A stretch of 64,000 bases of DNA from Chlorella sorokiniana (taxonomy: Eukaryota > Chlorophyta > Trebouxiophyceae > Chlorellales > Chlorellaceae): positions 4,466,001 through 4,530,000 of the forward strand of contig CP084613.1 of the NCBI GenBank assembly GCA_025917655.1, given 5' to 3'. Under the pieces are notes generated by a model. The model was not told the origin of the DNA and searched no databases. It saw only the letters and a list, made by a program, of their open reading frames with translations. The stretch's first letter is position 1; each line of letters opens with the position of its first letter. A program made the position numbers and the translations under genes. Shown in pieces: positions 23,566 to 35,220 of this stretch.

Positions 23566-26243
23566 ATGGGGCCTAGAAAAGGAGGCAAGGCATTCCTCAA
23601 GAGCGCTCGGGCGGCCCGCGCCGAGCCTGGCGAATCAGATGCCACGCAGGAATCGATGACAGATGCATCATCTGCGCCAGCTCCCGCAGAACACCCTGCG
23701 GCAGCGCAGCAGTCTGCATTCGGTAGCAAGGCTGCAGCGTTCCTGAAGCAGGATCCTCAAGCTGATGCCGACAGCGGCAGCAGCGACGATGATGGGGAGC
23801 CCGGAGTAGAGACGCGCGGAAAGATGCTGCAGCGCCACAAGCGGGTGCGGCTGCTGGCTTTGTCGCCGCTGAGGCACCCCTTCCAATGCTTGCATTGCTG
23901 TGCTTGAACAGGCATTGTCTGTTGTTTCCCGGAGGCTGGCAGAGTGCTTGGCATGTACATGTCAGCCTACCCTCCTGCTGTTGTGTTTATCAAGCGCGCC
24001 CTGTCGCGTTTGGCCCCCCTCCCCACCCGCTCCTCCGCTTCAGGAGCAGAAGGCCCTCAAAGACCAGGTCAAGCGGCTGGGCAAGAAGGGCAAGGACGAG
24101 GCCGCCAAGCTGGAGGCCGATCTGGCGACGCGGCAGGCGGCTGAGCTGGCGGCGCTGGATGGCGGGCGGGGTGCGACGGCGGCCGAGGCGGTGGCGGTGG
24201 CCGACTCGCTCTACTCGGTGCACCTGGACCCGGAGCAGCACGCCGAGCAGCAGGCCAAGGTGCGGAGGTGGGCGGAGGCGCAGCGCAGCGGAGGTGGGCG
24301 CAGGCTCCAACGCAGCGCAGCAACCGCAGCAGCCAAGCGCACGAAGTGGAGCAGCCGTGTGTGTCCAGGGTTTCGCGTGACGTGGCACAGCATGAAAGCG
24401 TGCACGACCTGCGGCCCGCGCTCCAGGGCCTTGCCCCTGCCGCCCCGCACCTCCCCATGCACCTTCCCGCCACTTCATTACCGCAGAAGCCCAGCAAGGG
24501 GCAGCGGCGGCGGGAGCAGCGGGCGCGGGAGGAGGCGGAGCGGGAGGAGCGCATCCAAGCTGAGCTGGCGGAGTTGGGGGACACCGGTGGGTTGCTTCTG
24601 GTGTTTTGCGAGCGTGGCTGATCCAACGTCGATCATTGTTCTCTCCCCTCCCCCTTTTTGCTTTGTTGCCCCTCACAACCTCCTCCTTGCGTGCTTCCTG
24701 TCGCCATGTTTTACCAACAGCCTCTTTACAGGATCCGCCGGCGGCTTGGCATGCGCCTGTACCCCTGGCCGCTGCCTTGTTGCTTGCTCAACGACTCCCT
24801 CCTATTTCTGTCTCGGCCATGCTTTGACAGCGTGTTACCTTCTGCTTGCCGCCGCTGCTGCAGATCGCGTGGTAGAGGAGCGGGAGCTGAAATCAATCCT
24901 GCAGCCGCTGGGGCTCGCCATCCGCGAGATTCCGCCGGACGGGCACTGCCTGTACCGCTCATTGGGTGCGCACGTACCGCTGGTACTGCCATGCCGCCGT
25001 GCGTCCGGCGCGACACGTCGTTGTGCAGCTGTGCAAGGCAGGCGCCCTTGTCCTGAACTGCACTCAGCGTCACCTGGTGCGAATTGCAAGCAATGACGGC
25101 CTGCCTGCTGCCCTTCACGGCGCCATCACCCGCAGAGGACCAGCTGCAGCGGCTGCCTGCCAGCGTGGAGCCTCCGCCTGCTGTCGACAGCGAAGGCGAC
25201 GAGCTGAACTTCCTGCTGCTGCGGCAGAAGGCGGCGGAGCACTTGCGGACACACGCAGACGCCTTCAAGCCGTTTGTGCTGCAGGCGAGGCCGGCATGCG
25301 GCTGACGCCGCATTACGCTGCGCTGGGCCCCCTGCCTCCCGTACCTCCCGCCTGCCACCTCATCAGGGCGCAACCCCCACACTCTCACATCTCCTCTCTC
25401 TCGCACGCACACACCCATTCCACACTACCCACCCTCCCCCAAACCCACTCCTCCCCCCTTCCTCAAATCCCCTGCTTTTCGTCTTGCAGGAGGACCTGGC
25501 AAGCGGCGGCGGCGGCGACGACGCGTTTGAGGCGTACTGCGCCGAGGTGGAGGGCACGGCGGCCTGGGGGGCAGGTGGAGCTGCAGGTGGGCCCTGCTGC
25601 GCTGCATGCGCTGCGATATGCACGCTGTGCACGCTGCGGTGTGCCTGCCATGCACAGCAGCCGCTCGGGTGACGGGCGGTGATTGCAGGAAGAGGGATGT
25701 GAGGGGGAGCGGCGGGCGCCGGTGCCGGGCTGCTGTTGCAGCGCAGCGCCTGCCGAGCAGCTCCAACGCGCGGGTGGTTCCATCGCAATGAGGCTTGGGG
25801 CCACATCCACCGAGTCTGCGACGTGGCTGCTAGACAGGCTCTCTGGCCAGTAGACAGAACAGCTGGCGACGTGAACACTGCCCCTGTCCCCTTGCGTCCC
25901 ACTCTCAGGCACTCGCTCACGCTCTGTGCTGCCACATTGTGGTGTACAGCGTGGGGCTTCCCGTGCTAGAGCTTGGGGAGGAGTACAAGGGTGAGCAGCG
26001 TGGCGGCAGGGAAAAGGCGCAGCGGCCTGCTGCCCGGACGCTCCTCCAGCTGACCCCTTCCTCCTTCCTGAGCCTGGCTGCCTGTGCGCTGCAGACACGG
26101 GGCGCACGCTGCGCGTGTGTTACCTGCGGCACGCGTACGGCCTGGGGGAGCACTACGAGAGCGTGGTGCCGGCGGTGGTGCAGCTCAATGGCGGCGAGGA
26201 CGCGGCGGAGGAGGAGGTTGCGGCAGCGGACGATGCGGAATGA
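23566..26243 (+). CDS. OTU-domain cysteine protease, OTUD6B-like deubiquitinase
   Basis: It predicts a ubiquitin-chain-cleaving cysteine protease. Exons 23566-23844, 24044-24259, 24487-24586, 24864-24965, 25136-25284, 25490-25586, 25909-25990 and 26095-26243, about 390 residues. The N-terminal half is charged and probably coiled coil (EQKALKDQVKRLGKKGKDE, KKPSKGQRRREQRAREEAE), as in OTUD6 proteins. The OTU domain starts at LQPLGLAIREIPPDGHCLYRSL, with Asp and catalytic Cys in the DGHC motif. It continues through the E-tyr-C-x-E-V segment and TAAWG, ALCCHIVVYS, and ends in RHAYGLGEHYESV with the catalytic His. Intron 5 is GC-AG (CTGCAG|GCGAGG). The G run at 25566-25571 breaks the frame in TAAWG; one fewer or two more G restores it. 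The first ATG is used although a TATA-like element lies directly before it; Met at 23656 is the alternative. Confidence 0.9.
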
Positions 26244-26547
26244 GTTTGTGTGGCCTGGCCTCGCTCTCCCCCACCGCTGCTTCCTCTTTTGACGAAGCTT
26301 GTAACAGCTGCATGACAAAGCTGCCAAGGACGAGGGTGAGGTATCCTCGGGATGGGCGGGGCGGCGGCCCAAGCCGCTGTATCGCCGCAGGGCCATAGGC
26401 CGTCGGATCGCACGTAGGGCTTAAGGAAACCGTTTGAAACCTACAGCGATCATCTATCCAACCTTAAGCGTTGGAGAGAGTTCCTAGCCTTGCTTTCAGC
26501 TGTTGCAATCGACTGTGAGCTTGGGCTTTGACTAAGGCCGCGAACCA
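26244..26547. other. Spacer between OTU and ASH2-like genes
   Basis: A short tandem spacer on the plus strand that should hold the OTU 3' UTR and the ASH2-like promoter. Nothing else is seen. Confidence 0.4.
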
Positions 26548-28727
26548 TTGCATCATCAAGCTCTTCAAGTAAAAACTTCGCAATTTCCGCTGAAGGCTAT
26601 ATGTTTGGTCCCCGCCAGTCGGTTTTCATTGCCTTCAGTTCGGGCCGCGCTTCCCACTCCCTCCGACGCGCAGATCAGCGCTACCGAAAGGGATGGATCA
26701 TCGGCAAGCAGCGGCAGGGTATGCCGAGCCCGCCGCAGTTCCTGCGCAACCCCGCCGCCCGGCACCACCGCCAACGTCGAGGCGCCGCCAGCAGACGCCT
26801 CGCGGCCGCCCATGCCACCGCCGCCGCCAGCCATCCCGCCCGCCAAGCGTCGGAAGAACACAAACCGTGGCCGGGGGGGCGCTGTTGGCGCAGCAGCAGC
26901 CTCAGCGGACGAGCTCGTGAAGCTCGGTCCGGAGGTGGCTCGTGGCAGCGAGCGGCTGCGCACCGGGTGGCGGGCCGTGCAGTTGTCGGCTGAGGACAAG
27001 GCCGCCGAGGTTGCTTTGAACGATCGCCAGATGTGTGCCAGCAGCTCAGCAGGCTACCGCATGGTGAGGGGGGCGGTGGCTGCTGCCACCGACACGCTGC
27101 TGCGCTTGCAGCTGGGGCCCTCGCCCTCTGCCGCTCCTCCCCTGTGCCTCGCAGGCCGCTGCGGCTGTGCCCTCCATGCCGCAAGCTCCTGGCTTCTGTC
27201 GTGTTTCGCTCGTGCAGGTGCGTGCCACGCATGGCGTTTACAGCGGTACATGGTACTACGAAGTGCGGGTGGACAAGCTGGGCCCCAGCGGCGCCGTCAG
27301 GTGCGCTGCCTGCGGGGCAGGCAGGCGCGCCTTCGCCTCGCCTGGACGTCCGCTGTACGTCTGAGCCAGCGCGCCCCTTATACGCCATGGCCTGCCACGC
27401 GGCGTGCCCAGGAGCTGCGGCTGCCTGCCTCCCGCCTGCAGGCTGGGGTGGGCCACGCGGCAGGCAGAAATCAACGCGCCGGTGGGGGCGGACAAGCACG
27501 GCTACTCGTACCGCAGCGCGCAAGGCAGCAAGGTGAGGCGACGCGACGCCGTGCGGTGCCCGTCGTAAGGACACGCGGAGATCAGATTGCCGCGGGACAC
27601 TTGCCTGCCGGCTGCCGACGCACTGCAGCTGCCGCCGGAGGAAGATCAGCAGCCGCCCGGGCATCTACCTTTTCGGTCATCTGCAGGGAAGCTGCCCTGA
27701 ATGGCGGGAACAAGCTGCTTAACGCCTGCCTGTGGCCTGCCCGCAGGTGCACGCGGGGTGGCGGGACGAGTACGGTACCGCCTTTGGCGAGGGCGACACC
27801 GTCGGCTGCCTCCTCCACCTGGGCGAGAGCGGCCGCCCGTTTGAGAAGGGCCCCGCAGGTGCCGCCGCCGCTGCTGCCTGAAGGTTGCAGCCCACCTGGT
27901 TGTGGCCGCGACGCCAGCTTGCGTGCAGGCAGCCCAACAACGGCTCGGAACGACATGCGTTAAGCCGTACCGCGGTGTTCTGCTGTACCGCCCCTGCAGA
28001 TGTCGTGCGCTACAAGGGAAAGCTGCACTTCACCGAGGGGATGCCGGGGGAGCCGCAGCAGCTGCCAGGCAGCTTCCTGGCCTTCACTCTCAACGGCAGC
28101 CCGCAGGTGGGGCCACCCCGGGCGTGCCAGCCTGCCGTGCAGCTGGGCCGGGGTCTTCCTGTGCTGTGCACCTGCTGTGAGGCTTGCAGCATGTGACAGG
28201 ACAAACCGCACGGGAATTGCTTGCCACGGGAAGCAATGCTGTGGGTGGAGGGTGGCGCCCGCGCGGCCCTGCTGTAAACCCCGGCCATCGTTCGTACTGC
28301 TGCAGGGCATGGCATACGAAGACCTGTGGGAAGGGACGTACTGCCCCGCTGTATCGCTGTACACAAATCCCACGCAGCAGGCTGAGCCGGCCTCCGTCAC
28401 GGTCAATTTCGGGAGGATGGCTTCGCCTTTGAGCCGCCGCAGCTGGCGGGTTGTCCGCCGCCCCGTGCCGCCTGCGAGATGTGTGGCCCGCGGCCGGGTG
28501 CCGAAGTGGCGGCAGCGGCAGCGGAGCAGCAGCAGCAGGAGCCTGCTCTGGCAGCACAAGAGGAGGGGCAGCAGCAGGCCAGCGGCGGGCGGCAAGGCAC
28601 AGAGCAGCCGCAGCAGCAGACGGAGGAGCAGCGGGGAGAGGGGCAGCTGCCGCGGGGCACGCAAGCTGCAGATGGAGAGGCTGCCCTGCTGAGCGATGCG
28701 CCTGCTGCTGCAGCAGTGCAGGCCTGA
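26548..28727 (+). CDS. ASH2-like SPRY protein (COMPASS H3K4 methylation subunit)
   Basis: Probable nuclear subunit of the SET1/COMPASS histone H3K4 methyltransferase complex. Exons 26548-27063, 27218-27300, 27442-27532, 27747-27858, 28000-28106 and 28306-28727, about 440 residues. After a Pro-rich start and a basic PAKRRKNTNRGRGG patch, the SPRY region follows ASH2L closely: LNDRQMCASSSAGYRMVRATHGV, GTWYYEVRVDKL, LGWATRQAEINAPVGADKHGYSYRS, EGDTVGCLLHL, FTLNGSPQGMAYEDLWEGTYCPAVSLY and VTVNFG. Animal ASH2L has an N-terminal PHD/winged-helix region; none is seen here, as in short fungal and plant forms. A Q/E/A-rich tail with a lone CEMCG ends the protein. The frame jumps once at the GGG at 28411-28413 (NFG then EDGFAFEPP); an extra G fixes it. 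The start at 26548 is only the most upstream in-frame ATG and is uncertain. Confidence 0.87.
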
Positions 28728-29190
28728 TTCTTACCATCGCGAAGGTGAATAGCAGCCTGCCAAAGCAACAATGGACTCAGCAAGTAGTATGAGAAAGCAG
28801 GATGCAGCAGCTCTCTCAAAAACGGCACACCACCCGAGAACAGCCCACCCCTGCAGCCTCCTTACCCTTACCCTTTCTTCCGATTAGGCAGCACTATTTC
28901 TACGCTTTGTCCTTAATGCAGTCAAAAAGTTGTCACCAATGACCGCAAGCATTTGCAAGTGGAGATAGTTTAAATGCGGTTAGCAACACGTCGCTGTGAA
29001 GGAGTCGCCAGGATGGCAGTGCGAAAGCGGGTCAGGGAAGCAACACTATTGATGGCAAGGAGGTGCCAAGCTGGAACTGCGGCAAGAATATCAAGCCCTT
29101 ATGCCGTAATAACCCAAAGACAAGATGGCGGGTGGTTATGCTAACACTTAACTGATAACGCTACGCTGGGCTGCGCCGGCGGAACTGCCA
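28728..29190. other. Convergent intergenic spacer
   Basis: It lies between the ASH2-like stop and the methyltransferase stop and is relatively AT-rich. No gene or RNA is recognised. Confidence 0.5.
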
Positions 29191-30845
29191 TCAGGCGGCC
29201 TTGACCGGCCCCTTTGCCAGAATGAGCGACAGCGGCGCCTCGATGACCAGCCGCGACGGATCGTCAGAGTCCGCCTCAGCGATGCCCAGCGCAGCAGCGG
29301 CGCGGTGCTTGAAGGCGATCAGCGGGTCGGGCGCCTCGGGGTGGCGCCGCCGGTACTCGGCCAGGGCAGACCACGAACTCAGGTAGCCCACCTGTGGGCA
29401 AGGGGAGGAAGAGAGGATGCGCTACGCTTCAGGCGGCATCTAAGCACCGTAAAGAAGAGTGGAAGGAAGTGTATGCATGGAGGCGGCGGGAGAAGGGGAG
29501 CGGAGCGGCCCAGCTGCGCATCGACAAGAGCCCCGCCCACGCCCCACCACCACCGCCACACACACATGCAGCACGACCCCACATCCCGGGCACGCTCATC
29601 AAGCCAAAGGCATATGCATGGCACAGTTCCAAGCAGCGAGGGTGGCAGCGCGGGCTCGCCAAGCCACTGAAGGAGATGGGGTCGGCCATGATCAGCTCCC
29701 GCCGCTCCACTTTCGAAAAAGTGTCGGCACCCGGCTCCAGGCCCTGCTGGGTGGGGATGCAAAGCGCGCACTGGCATCATGCACGGTGGGAGAATCATCC
29801 CCGCTCTCTCTCGGGACGGGGGCAGGGGGCAGAGGGGAGGGTCCGCTCACCCTCCCGGTCACTCAGGATCTGCAACTGGCTCCCTTCCCCTTTTGTAGCT
29901 GGCTTGACTAGATGCATTGTGCCTGTTGCTGGCTCACCTCATACGCCCGCTCCACCAGCGTGCGGCGGTCGTCCCAGTACGCCCCAAGCGTACCGCTGTA
30001 CAGCTCCTCAATCAGGGCGTTGGCGGCTTCCAGGGCCGCGGCCGGCAGCGGCCGCCCGGGCGGGCTTGCAAAGCGGGGGCGGCCGTAGCACCACGCCGCC
30101 AGCACGCCGCTGGGCTTCAGCACGCGGGCGGCCTGGGCGTAAAAGGCCGGGCGGTCAAACCAGTGCAGCGCCTGCGCCGCGCAGACGAGGTCGGCGGCGC
30201 CCGGGTCGCCCTGCAGCTGCTCGGCAGCTGCCTGCACATACTGCACGTTTGGCCGCGCTGTGGCGTGGCTCAGCTGCGCCGCGGAGCTGTCAGAGGCCAC
30301 CACGCGGTGGAACAGGCGGGACAGCTCAACCGCCACCTGTGGAAGAAAGAAAGCGGGGAGGAAAGCAGCGGCGTCGCAAGACCAGTCAACGGCCGTTCGG
30401 GCAATGCTGTGTCTGCCTTCCTGCAGCCGCCACGCATGCACACTGCCGCTTGACCGCGGAGCGAGGAGGCACTCCGCAGCAAGCCAGCACAGTCAATCTG
30501 CCAGGTATGGCGTTTGTGCGGCCCCCGCGGCGACGCCCCCACCTGCCCAGTGCCGGTGGCGACGTCAAGCGCCAGCTGGCGGCCCTCCGGCGGGGCCAGC
30601 CCCTTGCCACCAAACTCCAGGATGGCACTGTACACGGTCTCGGGGTAACTGGGGCGGAACTGCGCATACTTGCTGGCCTGGTCGTCAAAGAGAGCAGCGC
30701 CCTTCCTGGCGTGGTCGCCCACCGGCGCCGGCGTCACCGCGCTGCTGGCCATGGCTGCCTGGGACGCGAAGTGTCGCGTTTGTATGTACGCAGGGGCGCC
30801 TCGGCAGATGATGTGAGGCAGGCGGTGCTGCAGGCTGCGCAGCAT
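29191..30845 (-). CDS. SAM-dependent class I methyltransferase
   Basis: Predicted S-adenosylmethionine methyltransferase of unknown substrate. Exons 30845-30543, 30336-29938, 29746-29660 and 29391-29191, about 330 residues if started at 30845. Motif I is LALDVATGTGQVAVELSRLF, followed by VVASDSSAAQLSHA (acidic end of beta 2), a motif II-like AADLVCAAQALHWFD and VLKPSGVLAAWCYG. The sequence ADLV..ALHWF and the C-terminal GYLSSWSALAEYRR are typical of the widespread eukaryotic methyltransferase-11-type proteins with similarity to trans-aconitate methyltransferases. Upstream of MASSAVTPAPVG the same frame holds a basic, hydroxylated leader (MLRSLQHRLPHIICRGA...TRHFASQ) resembling a mitochondrial presequence, so starts at 30845 and 30752 could give two localisations. 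The last intron appears to be GC-AG (GGCTTG|GCGAGC). The exon 3 acceptor is a CAGCAG doublet. No frame breaks are needed. Confidence 0.85.
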
Positions 30846-31369
30846 CCACGAGACTTGGGCTTGGACTTGGGTTGCTCCACTTACTTGTGCTGCGCACAAA
30901 AGGTCCTCCGGTGCTTACCGATACGACAGAAGACTGCAGTACAAATAATAAGGCAACAAAAACTGCGGGCAATTGGGCGCCCAGCACCCAGCACGGAGAA
31001 AGGGAACCTCCGGAAACGTCTTGGCAATCGGACCAAGACGCTCCACTGCATAAAAGCAGCGTAATCCGTCCTGTCTCTCTGCCTTGACGCTGTATCCGCT
31101 GCCTCGTAGCCGGGTTGTTCACCCACAGGCCTTGCATCGCTGTCTGAGTGCGCATAACAGTGCAAGCCTGACTACAAGCGTGTCGGTGTCCACCGCAAGG
31201 CAGCTGGTGAGGGTGACCAGGGGCCTCCGACGCCCGCGCGCCCACCGTCGCTGCCGCCAAGTGACTCTGCCTCCAACCTGCAACCCGTCCCCATGCGAGC
31301 AGGAGCGTGCGCCTTGTTCAGGGCTGATACTTGCAAGCGCGCATCACAAGCCATCAGCACCTGCGAAGA
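30846..31369. other. Divergent region methyltransferase / MAP kinase
   Basis: 524 bp between two divergent starts. A weak ATAAAA element is near 31048. No additional gene is seen. Confidence 0.4.
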
Positions 31370-34300
31370 ATGGCAGAGGCGGAGGAGCCGGGCCCTGTTG
31401 AGATGCCGGCAGAGTTGTTGCCAGAACCAGCAACGCCGGGCAACGTCCTCAAATGGTACCAGTACCGCGTGGCCGGCCTGAACTTCGAGACGCTGCCCAG
31501 GTACCAGCTGATAAAGCCCCTCGGCAAAGGCGGTGAGCCCCCTGCATCCGCCGCCGCTGCATGCTGCGCGTTTTTACTCGGCGAGGCCCCGTGCTGTTCT
31601 TCTTGACCACCAGTTGGGGGCCCGGCTGTCGCCAGCTCTCTTCGTTTCATTGGAGTTTCTCTCTTTTTACTGAGTGTTGCATATGCAAGACCCATCTACC
31701 TGCTTGATTGGGAAGTCACCAGCAAGACAACCCCCCCCACACCCCCCTTTCCCCGCTTCTCACACACCCATAACACACCCACCTAACCCCAAACCCATTG
31801 CAAACACCCCTTGCAGCCTACGGCATTGTGTGCGCTGCCCAAGACTCTCTTATTAGACAGAAGGTGGCCATCAAGCGCATCGGCAACGTCTTCGCCAGTC
31901 GGCTCGACGCACGGCGCACGCTGCGCGAGATCCAGGTGGGGCACAGCTTGCTCAGCGTGCCCAACTCCCCGCCCGACCCTGCTCGTCTGCAGGCCTGCTT
32001 TGGCTGCAGCCCGCCTTTCGGATTGCATGCTCAGGCACTGTCCTGCCCTGAGCTTGCCCTGTGCGGGCTGCACTGCCACGCGTCGTACCCAGCAGCCCAC
32101 TGCCGCCACGCCCCGCACGGCTCTGCCCCGCTTTCCCCACTCTCCATATCCCAGTGTCCCCCACCTTCCCTCCTGCTGAGCAGATCCTGCGCCACTTGCG
32201 TGGCCACAACAACATCATCACTCTGCTGAATCTCTACCCGCCCTCAGAAGGGTTGATGGAATTCAGGTGAAGAATTCTGGGTGTTTGCCGAAACGAGTCG
32301 TGCAGGGTTTGCAAGCCACCCGCGGCCTGGGCGCCCAAGCTTCTGGCTGCAGTTACACACTGCTGCGGCCGAAGCTTGGCAAAACGCTGTGGCTGCACGC
32401 ACGCGTCGCACACAGAGTGCCTCCCAAACTCATTGCACACAGAGCGCCTCCCAAAAGTCAAACGCATGTGTTTGATCTCCGGTTTCTTTAGACCCACTCG
32501 TTTTAACCCCCCCCATGTCTGCCTTGACCTGTTTTCCCTCCGTCGCTGTGTCACCACCATCTGCTTTTCGTTGCTCGGCCTCGCCGCGTCGCCAGTGATC
32601 CTGCTCTGCGTCGCTGCTCTTCCTCCCTGCAGCGATGTATATATCGTGTACGAAATCATGGACTCTGACCTGCACCAGATCATCCGCTCACCGCAGCCGC
32701 TGTCAGGTGCGTACACGCGCAGCCGCTGTGCGTCCACACCACTTCTTGCTTGCTGTTAGCGGCTGCCTGGTGCTGCCGACCCGACCGCTCTTGCATGCAC
32801 AGGCTGGTGGGAGGCTGCCCGGCGGCTCGCCCGACTTGCAGGGCGCGCACCCCGTCCCTTTGCCTTGATCAGAGCCATTCTGGCAGCACCGCAACACGCC
32901 TGGCCCTGCTCCATGCTGCAGAGCAGCACCTGCAGTTTTTCATGTACCAGCTCCTGCGGGGCTCAAGTACCTGCACTCGGCGGGGTTGTGCACCGCGACC
33001 TCAAGCCCTCCAACCTCCTGCTCAACTCCAACTGCGAGCTGCGCATCTGCGACATGGGCCTGGTGAGGAGGCGCAGCACACTGGAACCTCCTCTCTTTGG
33101 CACACAAGCACTGCCCCGGCTCACCGGCCGCCTCCATGCTCGCTGTGCCGCGACCCGCGCTTTTCAGGCGCGGACTGCGATCAACGACGCGGAGATGATG
33201 GCAGAGTATGTGGTGACACGCTGGTACCGCGCCCCGAGCTGATTCTGTCCTGCTCTGGCTATGGCGCCGAAGTGGACGTCTGGTCGGGTGGGTTGTGAAT
33301 TGCCCCAGGTTTCTGTGGCTTCTCTTCATCCTTGCGTTAGCATGAGAAGAGTCCCATGAATATGGGCCGCGCGCTGTGCGCCGCCTCCTCTGCTGCTGGG
33401 CGGCTGGGGTCGGGATGGCCAGGCCGGCGGTTCACGGGCTCAAAAGCCAGGAGTTCCGGCCCTCTCAGCCGCTCCACGCCCTTCACTTTACCACAGAGGG
33501 AGCTTCTCCCCTTTCCCGCTCCCTGCAGTTGGATGCATCCTTGCTGAGCTGCTTGGCCGCAAGCCGCTCTTCCCAGGTGCGCAGCTTCTCCACCAGCAGT
33601 GCTGCGCCGCCGCTCATGCGACACAAGCCGCCTGTTGGCGCGTCTCTCCCCCTCCGCGACGCCTGCTGCAGCACTGCAGCCTCCGTTGCATGCAGGGCAT
33701 GCTTTACTCTTGCTTACCAATCCACACACACACACACACACACACAACCTTGCTGCTCCCCATGAGTCCTGCAGGCAAGGACTTTGTGCACCAGCTCAAC
33801 CTGATATGCAAGGTGATCGGCACGCCTACCGCAGCCGAGATCGCGGCGGTGAAGTCACATAAGGCGCGAGCGTACCTCTCCTCCATGCCGTACATGCCAA
33901 AAGGAGGTGAGTGCCGGGCAGTTGGGCGCGGGGGCGGGAGGAGGGGGGGGGCTGGGGGGGGCAAGCAGGAGGTTGCCGCAATTTGTGCTGGTCTGCCAGT
34001 TGAAGGCCTTGCTGCATTTCCCCGGGGCCAAATCCTTGCCTGCTTATGTGTCCTGCACCACGTACTTGCAGATTACAGCCAGTACTTCCCGGCAGCTTCC
34101 TACAATGCCCTGGACCTCCTTGACAAGCTGCTGACTTTTGACCCAGGTGCGCGCTGCACAGCGACAAACTTTGACCGTGGCTTGACCGCAGTATCGGCTC
34201 AGTTTGGAAGGATCAGCGGGCGCGTGGGCCACCTACAAAAACGGGGGCCAGGCGCCGCTCCGCCGTGGCCGGCTTGACGTCGCAGCGGGCGAGGTGAGGC

Positions 34301-34763
34301 GCGCAGCTTGGGTGACTTGCCTCCTCACTTGTACCGCCGTTTGTACCGCCGTGCAGACAAGCGCCTGACGGCGGTCCAGGCCCTGGAGCACCCCTGGCTG
34401 TCGCGCCTGCACGACCCCAACGACGAGCCCGCATGCCGGACGGTGAGCGCAGCTTCCCGCAGCTGCCACAACATTACCGCCATGATGCGCCTTTGTCAGG
34501 CTGGGCTGCTGGGTCACCACACCCCATCGCCGTGCCTGTATGCTGCCGCCTGCACACTGTACCGGCCGTGTCATGGTGAACCCCACTTTGTGCGCATGCA
34601 GTTGTTCAACAGCCCAGAGGAGGCCATCCCGGAGCCCACCGTGCAGCAGATTCGGGAGGGCATCGCGCGCGAGATGCTGTATTTCAACCCAAACTTGCAG
34701 GTGGCCAACCTTCCCCTGTACCACCCTCCGGCAATGCCTGACGAGGCGGACATCCAGGGTTGA
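31370..34763 (+). CDS. MAP kinase with atypical DMG and AEY motifs
   Basis: Serine/threonine kinase of the MAPK branch. Eleven exons: 31370-31532, 31817-31935, 32184-32266, 32633-32706, 32922-33062, 33168-33287, 33529-33576, 33775-33906, 34072-34146, 34357-34442 and 34602-34763, about 400 residues. Visible: [18 protein letters not shown] with the ATP-site Lys, [79 protein letters not shown], a typical MAPK insert ([16 protein letters not shown]) and [17 protein letters not shown]. The catalytic-loop HRD is intact. The metal-binding DFG reads DMG, and the activation loop reads [11 protein letters not shown], with Ala where Thr is phosphorylated in TEY or TDY kinases. Frame jumps at 32958-32961, 32982-32985 and 33232-33236 are inferred indels; none overlaps those two motifs. 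All introns are GT-AG. Confidence 0.92.
33723..33746. repeat. CA microsatellite in a MAP kinase intron
   Basis: About twelve CA units lie 28 bp upstream of the exon 8 acceptor, within the expected branch and polypyrimidine region. Confidence 0.85.
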
Positions 34764-35220
34764 CCGCGCTGGACGTCATGCTGCTGCACATGCACACTTT
34801 CATTCACACATTCTGAGTCGGACTTGGTGGCCTCCAACAATGGCATTAACGTGTTTTAAGTCACATTGACCTCTGCTGCATACAGAGCTGACAGTGCAGA
34901 GAGCCTGCCCCCTCGTGGGGTCACACGCGCTGGTTGCGGTAGGCTGCTGCCAGCAGCACATTCTGACGAGTTGCGTGCCCTCATATAACTTCATGGCCAA
35001 CCTTTAGGCGTGCAAAGGGCGTGGCGGGAATGGAGGCATGCCCAGAGCAGTCCAAGCCGCATCACGCCAGCGGCAGCAGGCTTTCTGCCAGCTCCGCTCG
35101 CCATGGCGCGCCATGTCGCATAGGTGGCAGGTGCTCCTCACTTGTGCCGGCATTGCATGTCGGCTGGAGTGCAATCAACATTCAGGTCCGGTCCTCGGAA
35201 ACCTGCGTAACACCGATCGT
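34764..35220. other. Spacer between MAP kinase and iminopeptidase genes
   Basis: A tandem intergenic spacer on the plus strand. No gene seen. Confidence 0.4.
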
